36,665 nt of DNA from Oscillospiraceae bacterium (GTDB taxonomy: Bacteria; Bacillota; Clostridia; Oscillospirales; Acutalibacteraceae), in assembly GCA_022650455.1 (NCBI GenBank), contig JALCPO010000018.1:1-36665 (forward strand), written 5' to 3'. A model generated the notes under the pieces. It had not been told where the DNA came from, did not search any database, and was given only the letters and a program-made list of their open reading frames with translations. Of this stretch, positions 1-8,889 are shown one piece after another. Every line of letters begins with the position of its first letter. Position 1 is the first letter of the stretch. The translations under genes and the position numbers were made by a program.

Positions 1-22
1 TTCCTACCTCGCCAAAGAATAA
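1..22 (+). CDS. C-terminal tail of an upstream gene (partial)
   Basis: A reading frame enters from the left edge and ends at TAA 20-22, giving the tail SYLAKE. It lies about 100 bp before a MalF-type permease on the same strand, where binding-protein-dependent sugar ABC operons usually carry the extracellular substrate-binding protein. The assignment rests on position only, because six residues cannot identify a family. Confidence 0.3.
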
Positions 23-120
23 ACGGCGGTTTCCGAAGCACAGTCCTTATCCGAAAAGCAAAGAGCAGGGTGCGGGAACAGTTCCCCGTGCCCTGTTCTG
101 GAAAGGATATGAATATTTAT

Positions 121-1026
121 ATGAAGCAAAAGAACCGGTTTCGGTCGGGCAGGCGTTCCTATTCGGAATGGGCCTGGGCGTACGCTTTTATTGCGCCGAC
201 CATTCTCGGCCTCATCATCCTCAATATTATTCCGTTCTTCCAAAGCGTCTGGCTGTCACTGCAGGACAAATACACCGGACGTCCCGGTATCGGCAACTAT
301 ATCCGGATGTTTACCCAGGACGGGCTTTTCTGGCGTTCCAACCTGAACACGCTTGTCTTCACGCTGCTGACGGTGCCGGTCGGCGTCATCCTTTCCCTGC
401 TCTTTGCGTCGCTGCTCAACCGCAGCATCAAGGGGCGGAACCTCTACCGGGGCATTTTTTTCCTTCCGCTTGTCTGTGCACCCGCGGCCGTCGCCATGGT
501 CTGGAGGTGGGTGGTGTTCAATTCCCAGAGCGGATTTCTGAATTACCTGCTCAGCCGGGTCGGCATCACCGGCCCGAACTGGATTACCGACCCGAATGTG
601 GTCATGTTCTCGATTGCCATTGTCGCGGTCTGGAGCTCGGTCGGGTACGATATGGTCCTGCTGCTCGCGGGGATGCAGAGCATCCCGAAGGTTTATTATG
701 AGGCCGCAAAAATCGACGGCGTGAGTCCGCTGCAGCAGTTCCGGTACATCACGATTCCGCTTGTCTCGCCCACGCTGTTCTTTGTCGTCATCATGCGCAC
801 CATGAACGCTCTGCGCCAGTTCGACCTGAGCTTTATGTTCGCCAAGGACACCGACCCGACCTTTCCGGCCGTCCAGACGCTGATCTACCTGTTTTACCGG
901 GAGACCTATGTCAAGCTGAACCCGAATTACGGTTCCGCAATCGTCATCTGGACCCTGCTTCTGATTCTTGCCCTGACGGCGCTGCAGTTCCGCGGCGAGA
1001 AAAAATGGGTCTACTACGACAGCTGA
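121..1026 (+). CDS. ABC sugar transporter permease, MalF/UgpA type
   Basis: Integral-membrane subunit of a binding-protein-dependent carbohydrate importer. The 301-residue product has a short basic N-terminus and about six hydrophobic segments, the first near residues 20-42. The cytoplasmic EAA loop that docks the ATPase is clear at residues 194-216 (EAAKIDGVSPLQQF, then IPLVSP). The start is uncertain. ATG 121 lies 13 nt after GGAAAGGA (100-107), ATG 109 is too close to that site, and GTG 70 is also in frame. Its MalG-type partner follows after 16 bp. No ATP-binding subunit is present in the window, so a shared MsmX/MsmK-type ATPase encoded elsewhere is likely. Import of an oligosaccharide released from plant glycan is inferred from the neighbouring glycosidases. 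Confidence 0.9.
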   Translation: MKQKNRFRSGRRSYSEWAWAYAFIAPTILGLIILNIIPFFQSVWLSLQDKYTGRPGIGNYIRMFTQDGLFWRSNLNTLVFTLLTVPVGVILSLLFASLLNRSIKGRNLYRGIFFLPLVCAPAAVAMVWRWVVFNSQSGFLNYLLSRVGITGPNWITDPNVVMFSIAIVAVWSSVGYDMVLLLAGMQSIPKVYYEAAKIDGVSPLQQFRYITIPLVSPTLFFVVIMRTMNALRQFDLSFMFAKDTDPTFPAVQTLIYLFYRETYVKLNPNYGSAIVIWTLLLILALTALQFRGEKKWVYYDS

Positions 1027-1042
1027 AAGGAGGCCGGCCGAA

Positions 1043-1942
1043 ATGGCAAGCCAAGTCGTAACCGTACGAACCCGAAAAAGATTCAAGAAAGAAAATTTTG
1101 CGGTTCACTGTATCCTGATCGTCGCGAGCGTGCTGATGATCCTTCCCTTTGTCTGGATGGTGCTGGCGTCCTTTAAGACCTTCGGCGAATCGATTCGTAT
1201 CCCGCCCCAGTTTTTCCCTCAAAGCATCCCGGGAAAGGTTTTCTCCGGGGAGAAGGGGTTCGGCTATCTTTTCACCAACTACCAGTTCGTGCTGCAGAAG
1301 GTGGATTATTTCGGGCTGCTGTACTGGAATACCTTTGCGATGATCGCGGGGCGCATCTTCCTAGCAATTTTCACCAGCTCGCTGGCAGCTTACGCTTTTG
1401 CCAAACTGAATTTCCCGTTTAAAAATTTTCTCTTTTCCATTGTCCTGGTACAACTGATGATGCCGAACCAGATCTTCATTGTGCCGCAGTTCCAAATGAC
1501 GGTATCCCTCGGCATCAACAACTCGATAGCCGGCCTGATCTTCCCGGGCCTTGTCAGCGCGTTCGGCACTTTTTTCATGAGGCAGTTCTACATGGGCCTG
1601 CCGAATGAACTTTCGGAATCTGCAACGCTGGACGGCTGCAACCACTGGCAGATTTTCACGCGCGTTCTGTTCCCGCTGACAAAAACCCCGATTATGGCGC
1701 TTTCCATTTTTACGGCGGTGTTCGCCTGGTCCGACCTGATGTGGCCCCTGATCGTAAACCCGGACAATCACCAGGCGACTTTAGCTTCGGCTCTGTCGAA
1801 AATCCAGCTGATGAGCCTGGTGTTCAAGACACCGCACCTGATGGCGGTGTCCGTGCTCGCCATGATCCCGATGATTCTTCTGTACCTTGTGTTCCAGAAG
1901 CAGTTTGTGGAAGGCATTGCCATGACCGGACTAAAAGCCTGA
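1043..1942 (+). CDS. ABC sugar transporter permease, MalG/UgpE type
   Basis: Second membrane subunit of the same importer, 299 residues. A hydrophobic segment at about 20-44 is followed by further membrane helices. The EAA-type loop is near residues 189-212 (ELSESATLDG, then FPLTKTP). The start ATG 1043 is supported by AAAGGAGG at 1024-1031, which overlaps the stop of the first permease and suggests translational coupling. The C-terminus ends FVEGIAMTGLKA, as is usual for MalG-type subunits. The next gene, a GH127-type hydrolase, starts 8 bp after this stop, so transport and intracellular hydrolysis are probably on one transcript. The exact substrate cannot be read from the sequence. Confidence 0.92.
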   Translation: MASQVVTVRTRKRFKKENFAVHCILIVASVLMILPFVWMVLASFKTFGESIRIPPQFFPQSIPGKVFSGEKGFGYLFTNYQFVLQKVDYFGLLYWNTFAMIAGRIFLAIFTSSLAAYAFAKLNFPFKNFLFSIVLVQLMMPNQIFIVPQFQMTVSLGINNSIAGLIFPGLVSAFGTFFMRQFYMGLPNELSESATLDGCNHWQIFTRVLFPLTKTPIMALSIFTAVFAWSDLMWPLIVNPDNHQATLASALSKIQLMSLVFKTPHLMAVSVLAMIPMILLYLVFQKQFVEGIAMTGLKA

Positions 1943-1950
1943 AGGGAGAA

Positions 1951-3672
1951 ATGGATTTGGACTGCATCGATTTTGCCAATATTGCCATCAAAGGCGATCT
2001 GGCCGTGCGTTCCGGGCGGAATTTTGCCCGGCTCGAGGGAAAGTGGTATCGGCCGGAAGAAGTGTTCCGCGCGGATTCGCACGGCTGGCCCGCGGACTGG
2101 GAAGGGCGCCTTCTGCTTGCCCTCACGCTGTTGGAGCAGAGCACGCACCGGACGAGCGCTTATCTTGAAGAGATTATGTCCCTGGTTCCGGAGTATTTGA
2201 ATGAAAAAGGATATTTCGGTCCCATCCTGCCGCCGGGCGTCTTTGACGAACAGCATTATGCGGGGCACAGCTGGATGTTTCGCGCGCTTACGGAATATGG
2301 TCGCTATAAAAGGGACTCCCGTTCCCGCTTCCTTTTGGAGCGGATGGTAAAGAATTTTCTGCTGCCGGCAAAAGGAAATTTCTCGCGTTATCCCATCGAC
2401 CCCGCGACTCGTTTTCAGGAGCAGGACGTCTGGATCCTGTCCAAACTGCAGACAAAGACAAAACACCACGCGGAGACATCCGACGCCGGATGCGCCTTTA
2501 TCATGCTCGACGGCGCCACGGCGGCGTACGGCCTGCTGCGCTGGCCGGAGCTGCGGGAAGTCATTGAGGAGATGATTTCGCGCTTTATGGAGATGGATCT
2601 GGAAGCCCTTCAGATCCAGACGCACGCAACGCTGAGTGCCACCCGCGGGATCCTGCGCTTTTATGAGCAGACCGGAGAAAAACGGTTTCTCGACATGGCC
2701 GTCCGGCGTTACGGCCTTTACCGGAAAAAGGCGTGGACGGAGGCTTACGGAAATTATAATTGGTTCGGCGCGCCGCGCTGGACGGAGCCCTGCGCCATTA
2801 TCGATTCTTTTATGGTCGCCGTCCAGCTCTGGAAGCACACCGGCGACGTTTCCTATTTGAACGACGCCCATTTGATCTATTACAACGCCCTGTCGCACGG
2901 AAACCGCATCAACGGTTCTTTCGGGACGGACCGCTGCTGCGGGGCGCGGGCATCGGAAGCACCCCTTTTCCTTTCGCCGGTGAATTACGAAACCTACTGG
3001 TGCTGCAGCATGCGGGGCGGAGAAGGTTTTTCCCGGGCCATCGCGTATAACTTTTTTCTGGATGGGGACGCGGTCTTTGTTCCGTTTTACAATTCCTGCA
3101 CGGCGCGGCTGAGCTTCCCGGGAGGGAAGCTGACCGTTCGGGAGAGCACCCATTACCCGTTCGACAGCCTTGTGCGCTTTACCGTGGCCGAATCGTCCTG
3201 CGGCCCGGTTTCCATCCGCCTGTTTGTTCCGGCGTGGAGCGGGACCGTTTCGCTTGCGGTGAACGGGGAGCGTCTCGCGCAGAAGCCGGAAAGCGGGTTT
3301 CTTTCCGTAAACCGGGAGTTCCGGACCGGGGACGTCCTGGAACTAAACCTTGATCTCGGGCTCCGCTCGGAAGAAGCCGGCTTTGAGAACAGCGTTTCAG
3401 GATACCATAAGTTTTTCTACGGGCCGATGCTGCTGGGGCGGAAAGCGGAACCGGAGACGGACTCGCTGGACGGAAACCGGTTTGAAAATTATGCGGAGAG
3501 CCGCTACAAGTCTTCCGACGTCGTCCCGATTCCGAAAAACGCACGCCTGGAACGCCTCGGGGAACACGAGTTCCGCGTATGCGGGAGCGATATTGTCCTT
3601 TCTTCCCTGTGCAGCGTCCGCGACATGACCCGGGAGGACACGATCCGCCAGATGCTGTTCCCGGAAAAATGA
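1951..3672 (+). CDS. GH127-type beta-L-arabinofuranosidase (DUF1680 family)
   Basis: Predicted retaining glycosidase of 573 residues with an (alpha/alpha)6 barrel followed by beta-sandwich sequence. In characterised GH127 (HypBA1) a zinc-bound cysteine is the nucleophile. The matching residues are visible here: E264 as acid/base candidate, E279 and C281 (WTEPC), and the C351-C352 pair (YWCCSMRGGEG). No signal peptide is present, so it should act in the cytoplasm on imported sugar. Beta-L-arabinofuranose caps hydroxyproline-linked arabinans of extensins, but DUF1680 proteins vary in specificity, so the substrate is inferred. The ATG start follows AAGG at 1942-1945; an in-frame TTG at 1957 is an alternative. 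Confidence 0.85.
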   Translation: MDLDCIDFANIAIKGDLAVRSGRNFARLEGKWYRPEEVFRADSHGWPADWEGRLLLALTLLEQSTHRTSAYLEEIMSLVPEYLNEKGYFGPILPPGVFDEQHYAGHSWMFRALTEYGRYKRDSRSRFLLERMVKNFLLPAKGNFSRYPIDPATRFQEQDVWILSKLQTKTKHHAETSDAGCAFIMLDGATAAYGLLRWPELREVIEEMISRFMEMDLEALQIQTHATLSATRGILRFYEQTGEKRFLDMAVRRYGLYRKKAWTEAYGNYNWFGAPRWTEPCAIIDSFMVAVQLWKHTGDVSYLNDAHLIYYNALSHGNRINGSFGTDRCCGARASEAPLFLSPVNYETYWCCSMRGGEGFSRAIAYNFFLDGDAVFVPFYNSCTARLSFPGGKLTVRESTHYPFDSLVRFTVAESSCGPVSIRLFVPAWSGTVSLAVNGERLAQKPESGFLSVNREFRTGDVLELNLDLGLRSEEAGFENSVSGYHKFFYGPMLLGRKAEPETDSLDGNRFENYAESRYKSSDVVPIPKNARLERLGEHEFRVCGSDIVLSSLCSVRDMTREDTIRQMLFPEK

Positions 3673-3778
3673 AACGCAGGCCATCGCTTCTCCGTCCGGT
3701 TCTGCGTGCAGCCGAGACATGGCCGTAGGAAACTTATCGTCCGACAGAAATCCGATTGACGAAAATGGAGGGGAAAAT

Positions 3779-6700
3779 ATGTTGTGGAAGAAGATCGGCG
3801 CTATTCTTGTGGCGGCTTCGATTACCTTGGCCGTATCCCCGCAGGCCGGCACCTCGGCCAGCGCGCACACGGTCAGCTACCAGGCGGACAACTCAACGGC
3901 ATTTGCAAACCCCGAACGCGGATTTCATAACCGGTACGAAATCATCGACGATGTCAACGTGAATGATTACGCGAGTTCGGCGACGAGCATTGCGGGGTTC
4001 AATCCCGACATGCTGGACCGCACGTTTGCCCGCGCGAAGGCGGATGGGAACACCATCATCCACAGCTATATCCATCTGGACAAGTACAAAACGTCGGATC
4101 TTCCCGAGGAACTGCTGGATAACCTGGCGTCGGGCCTTGCCGCGGTCCGGCAGCAGGGGCTGAAGGTCGTTCTGCGGCCGGCTTATGCGTGGTCGGATTC
4201 GCCCAGCGTAAGCGAAGAGCAGATCATGCGGCACATCGAGCAGCTGGGAGAGGTCTTTACCGCAAATTCGGATGTCATCTTCGCGCTGGAAGCGGGGTAT
4301 CTCGGCCCCTGGGGAGAGTGGCACGACGCGCCCTACTGCGCTTTCACCAACCGCAGCGAAGCGGATACCCGTTACCGCATCATCAAAAAAATTATGGCGG
4401 AAACCCCGGCAAATATTCCGGTGGCCATGCGGTATCCGATCTTTATCCGGGAGATTCAGTACCTTTCCGACCATGACATGGTGCCGGCGGGCAGCACTCC
4501 GCTGACCCAGCAGGAGCGGGATCGGATCGGGTTTCACAACGACGCGTTCCTGGCCGACAGCGCCGACTGCGGAACATACGACAACCCGACATGGATGGAT
4601 AATAACCACTATTACACCATTGAAGAAAAAAGGCAGTGGATGTACGACATGGAAACGTCCGAAGGCTATAATACCTACATGGGCGGCGAATCCATGGATT
4701 CTTCGGGAAACAACGATGCTGCGGGCAACAACGTGCAGTCGGAAATGGCTAGGCTCAACACCAGTGAACTGAACGAAGATTACGCCAAGGTGAACACCGA
4801 CATCTGGAAAAACGCAGATTTGCCCGCGTCCGGAAACGATCCTGCCGAAACCGCGTTTCAACGCATCAAACGGAAGATGGGCTATCGGATCCGGCTGATT
4901 GACGCGACCTTTTCAACAACGGCGGCGGCAGGGCAGAGCTTTGCCTTTTCCGCCCATCTCGCGAACGACGGATATGCCGGCCCCATCAAGCAGCGCCCGC
5001 TTTACGCCGTATTCGACAACGGGTCCGACCGGTACAACATTCTCCTCGAAAACGTTGACGTTCGGTCGTGGCTGAGCGGTTCCGTCGATCTGCCCCAGCA
5101 GACCGTCGCGCTTCCCGAGGATATGCGGGCGGGAACATACCGGTTCGCGCTCTGGCTGCCGGATTCCGCGCCCGGTCTGCAGTCCCGGCCGGAGTACTCC
5201 ATCCGTTTCGCCAATCTCGGGGTATGGGATGCCGAAAAAGGCTACAATGTTTTGTCCGATGCGGTCACGGTCGCTTCCGGAACCAAAACGGTGCCGGTGG
5301 CGCCGGAAAATCTGAAAGCGGCGCCCGGGAATCAAAAAGTGTCCCTGACCTGGGACAGGGCGGCTTGGGCGGAAAGCTACGATGTTCTGCGCTCCACCGA
5401 CGACGGATCCGGCTATGTTCCGGCCGCGTCGGGGGTGACGGCGGCGGCCTATACGGACACGGGCTTAAAGAACGGAACCCGGTATTATTATGTTGTCCGC
5501 AGCAGAAATGATCTTGGCGTCAGCGGCAATTCCGCGCAGGTGAGCGCTGTCCCGGCTTCGGATACGGTACGTCCGTCCGCCCCGTCCGGCCTGACATGCA
5601 CCGGCGTCACCACCAGCTCGGTGACTCTGGCCTGGAACGCTTCCACCGACGATACGGGCGTTTCGGAATATGACGTTTCCCGCAACGGCGCCGTGGTGGG
5701 AAACTCTTCCGCAACGAAATATACGGACGGCGGGCTGGCGCCCAATACGTCTTACACGTACCGGGTCACGGCAAAAGATTCCGCCGGAAATGTCTCGGAG
5801 GCCAGCCCGGCCCTGACCGTATCCACGGCGGATCCGGACCCCGGCCTCATTCTCGACGATTATGACGGCAGCCCTCTGTGGCCGGGGACCAACGACCTGA
5901 ATGCATGGACGGGCGCCAACGGCTTCCTGAACGGCTCGTCAGGGGCCGGCGCCGTTCAGGACGGGGCTCTTGTGCTTCAGTACAACAATGCCGGCTGGTT
6001 CGGCAGCGACGTCAATCGGGATGTGTCGCAGTATCAAGATTTGGTGTTCCGCATCAAAGGGAGCAAAGGCGGCGAGCAGGACAGCTTCAAATTGAGGATC
6101 GGAAACGCCTATAAACTTTTTTCGGATTTTACCGCCGTCCCAATTACGACTTCCTATCAGGATATCCGGATCGACATGGAAGCGAACGGGATCAACCGTT
6201 CGTCCCCCGGACAGCTGAACTTCGAATTCTGGTATGGAAAGGCGGGCACGATTTTCATTGATGAAATCAGGTTTGCCGGGAAATCGTCCGGTACGGCGGA
6301 TACGCAGCCCCCTTCGGCCCCGCAGGGGCTGAAAGCGTCCAGCGTCACCTCGGATTCCGCCGCGGTTGCTTGGTCCGCCTCTTCCGATAACGTGGGAGTG
6401 ACGGGCTATGACGTCTACCGGAACGGTACGCCGGCGGGAACCGTTTCCGCACCGGGCTATACGGACGGCGGCCTGTCGCCGGACACGGCCTACGTTTACA
6501 CCGTCCGGGCAAAGGACGCGGCGGGGAATCTGTCGGAATTCAGCGCCCCGCTCCGCGTGACCACGCAGGCGGCCGGCACGGAACCCGAGCCGCCGGCCCG
6601 GGAAACCTCCTACGAAGCGGAATCGCCTGCGAATACACTCTCCGGCGGTGCGGCAATCGCCGACGCACCGGGATGCTCCGGAGGCAAAAAGGTCGGTTAT

Positions 6701-8767
6701 ATCGGAAACAACGGCGGGGTTCTGCGGTTCAATCAGGTCGAATCCTCGGAAGCGGGCAACTTTGTTCTAACGTTGTATTATCTGACGGCGGAAGACCGGA
6801 ACGCCGACCTCAGTGTGAACGGGGCGCCCGCTTCCCGGGTCAGTCTTCCGTCCACGGGAGGTTGGGATACGGTCGGCATGAAAAAAATCGACGTAAGCCT
6901 TCACGCGGGGGAAAACACCATTCAGATTGCCAATACAGACGGCTGGGCCCCCGATATCGACCGGATTTCCGTCAACATTCCGGATACGGAAGCCCCGTCC
7001 GCCCCGCAAGACCTGAAAGCCGCAGACGTGACCGAAAGTAAGGTCACGCTCACATGGACCGCTTCCACGGACAACGTGGCCGTGGATCATTATGAGGTTT
7101 TCAGGGACGGCGCGAAAGTCGGAAGCCCGTCCGGCAGCAGCTACCAGGACTCCGGCCTTGCTCCGGATACGGAATGCACTTATACGGTAAAGGCGCTGGA
7201 CGCGGCGGGGAATGCCTCAAAATCCAGCAATGCGGTTTCCGTGAGGACCGCAGGCTCATCCGTGCCTCCCGGCGGCGATACTCCGGTCGGGGCGGGCGTT
7301 CCCGCTTTTTTCAGCAGTCCCGAACCGGATACTTCGCTTGCGGCGCACGGTCTGGCGGAAGGCACGGCCCCGGTTGACAATCCGCTGAAGGGCCTGCTAT
7401 ACTGGTGGTACCAAAACGATAATCCGGATTTGAAAATAACGCCGACGAGTATGGAATGGCATTATTTCGGTCTGGGCGACCTTATGACAGGCCCGGATTC
7501 CTACAATTGGGAACCCATGGAAGAATACCTCGATCAGGTGGCGGCCCACGGAAACCAAGCCTGTCTGCGCGTGACCACCAACATTTCTTTCGGCGGGAAG
7601 GACATACCGGATTTCTTACAGGACCTCCCGCTGACGGACGGGAATCTTCCCTATGACAACCCAAGAGTCGTCAGCGCGTTTACCAATTTTATCCGTGCTT
7701 TCGGCCGGGAATACGACGGGGATCCCCGCATCGGGTTCCTCACGATGGGGCTCGTCGGAAAATGGGGTGAATGGCATACTTGGCCCTATGAGGGCGGCGA
7801 CAACGGGAACCCTGATCTGATGCCGTCCCGGGAGACCTGCGAAACGATCATAAACGCCTACCATGAGGCGTTCCGGATCACACCGCTGGAAATTCGGTAT
7901 CCGCGGGTTGCGGGGGGAACCCTGCTCGCAAGTTTGGCGGACATCGGCTACCACGACGATTCCTTTGGGTACCGGGAAAACGACCCGGTTCTGGGAAGGA
8001 TCGGGAGCATGACGCTTCCGATGTCACTGGGCGGAAAAACCGATTCCCTTGTGACGCAGGAACTGACCTACGGCGTGGAAAATAAATGGCTCACCGCGAG
8101 CATCGGGGGAGAAGTGCGGCCGGAAATCCAGGGACAGTTTACCGATCCGGCCAACCAGACAAAGGACGACCCGATCGACGATATCGAGGTTTCCCACGCC
8201 ACCTGGATGATGTGTAATCAGGCGGCATGGCCGGCTTCCGATTCCGACGCGATGAACGTGCTGCGAAAATTCGGCTATAACCTGGTCGTCAGAAAAGCAT
8301 TTTACAATTCTGCGGTTTCTGGCATGATGAAGATAGGCGTCCAGATCGAAAACACGGGAGTCGCGCCTTTCTATTACGGCCCCGGGCAATGGCCGGTTCT
8401 GGTGGGCCTGAAGGACGCTTCCGGGAACGTCGTGAAAACATGGCAAACCGACTGGGACCTGAGAAAAGTCGTTCCGTCGAAGATCCGGGCGCTCCCCGAG
8501 TGGAATTTGCAGGGGAACCCCAAGTATGTTGCAATTTCGGAACCCTATTATTTTGAGACATCGGCGGATCTCCACGGAGTTGCGGAAGGAGCCTATACCC
8601 TGGTGATGCGGGTCCGGAATCCGCTGGAACTTCTCACCAAGGAAGATCTTGCGGACCATAACGATTTTTCCTGGCAGCCTTATAAAACGCCCAAAAAGCT
8701 TTACTTTGCGAATCAGGAACAAAACGCGGATGGATGGCTTAGTCTGGGGAACACGATTGTCGATTGA
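3779..8767 (+). CDS. Secreted multidomain protein with two DUF4874/DUF4832-type barrels, four FN3 and two CBM-like modules
   Basis: A 1662-residue exported protein. Residues 1-29 are a signal peptide ending SASA. The first barrel-like region, about 30-500, starts NPERGF and carries E171 and GPWGEWH at 176-182, as in DUF4874/DUF4832 proteins. FN3 domains lie at about 506-592, 598-683, 843-929 and 1072-1157. A CBM11-like sandwich (687-835) and a CBM35/CBM6-like module (942-1067) lie between them. A second related region (1195-1662) starts NPLKGL and carries GKWGEWH at 1327-1333. No LPXTG or SLH anchor is seen. A role as an extracellular glycan-binding or glycan-cleaving enzyme is inferred from architecture and neighbours; I know of no proven activity for this domain pair. 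ATG 3779 follows GGAGGGG. GTG/ATG positions further upstream lack a comparable site. Confidence 0.85.
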   Translation: MLWKKIGAILVAASITLAVSPQAGTSASAHTVSYQADNSTAFANPERGFHNRYEIIDDVNVNDYASSATSIAGFNPDMLDRTFARAKADGNTIIHSYIHLDKYKTSDLPEELLDNLASGLAAVRQQGLKVVLRPAYAWSDSPSVSEEQIMRHIEQLGEVFTANSDVIFALEAGYLGPWGEWHDAPYCAFTNRSEADTRYRIIKKIMAETPANIPVAMRYPIFIREIQYLSDHDMVPAGSTPLTQQERDRIGFHNDAFLADSADCGTYDNPTWMDNNHYYTIEEKRQWMYDMETSEGYNTYMGGESMDSSGNNDAAGNNVQSEMARLNTSELNEDYAKVNTDIWKNADLPASGNDPAETAFQRIKRKMGYRIRLIDATFSTTAAAGQSFAFSAHLANDGYAGPIKQRPLYAVFDNGSDRYNILLENVDVRSWLSGSVDLPQQTVALPEDMRAGTYRFALWLPDSAPGLQSRPEYSIRFANLGVWDAEKGYNVLSDAVTVASGTKTVPVAPENLKAAPGNQKVSLTWDRAAWAESYDVLRSTDDGSGYVPAASGVTAAAYTDTGLKNGTRYYYVVRSRNDLGVSGNSAQVSAVPASDTVRPSAPSGLTCTGVTTSSVTLAWNASTDDTGVSEYDVSRNGAVVGNSSATKYTDGGLAPNTSYTYRVTAKDSAGNVSEASPALTVSTADPDPGLILDDYDGSPLWPGTNDLNAWTGANGFLNGSSGAGAVQDGALVLQYNNAGWFGSDVNRDVSQYQDLVFRIKGSKGGEQDSFKLRIGNAYKLFSDFTAVPITTSYQDIRIDMEANGINRSSPGQLNFEFWYGKAGTIFIDEIRFAGKSSGTADTQPPSAPQGLKASSVTSDSAAVAWSASSDNVGVTGYDVYRNGTPAGTVSAPGYTDGGLSPDTAYVYTVRAKDAAGNLSEFSAPLRVTTQAAGTEPEPPARETSYEAESPANTLSGGAAIADAPGCSGGKKVGYIGNNGGVLRFNQVESSEAGNFVLTLYYLTAEDRNADLSVNGAPASRVSLPSTGGWDTVGMKKIDVSLHAGENTIQIANTDGWAPDIDRISVNIPDTEAPSAPQDLKAADVTESKVTLTWTASTDNVAVDHYEVFRDGAKVGSPSGSSYQDSGLAPDTECTYTVKALDAAGNASKSSNAVSVRTAGSSVPPGGDTPVGAGVPAFFSSPEPDTSLAAHGLAEGTAPVDNPLKGLLYWWYQNDNPDLKITPTSMEWHYFGLGDLMTGPDSYNWEPMEEYLDQVAAHGNQACLRVTTNISFGGKDIPDFLQDLPLTDGNLPYDNPRVVSAFTNFIRAFGREYDGDPRIGFLTMGLVGKWGEWHTWPYEGGDNGNPDLMPSRETCETIINAYHEAFRITPLEIRYPRVAGGTLLASLADIGYHDDSFGYRENDPVLGRIGSMTLPMSLGGKTDSLVTQELTYGVENKWLTASIGGEVRPEIQGQFTDPANQTKDDPIDDIEVSHATWMMCNQAAWPASDSDAMNVLRKFGYNLVVRKAFYNSAVSGMMKIGVQIENTGVAPFYYGPGQWPVLVGLKDASGNVVKTWQTDWDLRKVVPSKIRALPEWNLQGNPKYVAISEPYYFETSADLHGVAEGAYTLVMRVRNPLELLTKEDLADHNDFSWQPYKTPKKLYFANQEQNADGWLSLGNTIVD

Positions 8768-8835
8768 AAAATGGAGCGCCTGTAGCCGTCCGCTGCGGAT
8801 TTTGGAAGATTGCATCCCCGTCATTCACAACCCGG

Positions 8836-8889
8836 AAAGGAGCATATGGCTGCGCGCTCTTTCACAATGCGCAGCCGGAAAACACAATG
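8836..8889 (+). promoter_or_regulatory. Structured translation-initiation region of the GH36 gene
   Basis: The strongest ribosome site in this gap, AAAGGAG at 8836-8842, lies 44 nt before the ATG at 8887 that family alignment supports. Between them is a perfect 8-bp stem, GGCTGCGC (8848-8855) with GCGCAGCC (8869-8876), around a 13-nt loop. Folding the stem would bring the strong site nearer to the ATG. A weak GGAA (8877-8880) also precedes it. Function is inferred. Confidence 0.4.

Noticed and set aside
1741..1950. In-frame extension of the GH127 gene back into the MalG-type permease
   Set aside because: The permease reading frame is well supported across this stretch, and the GH127 product aligns sensibly from MDLDCIDFANI at 1951.
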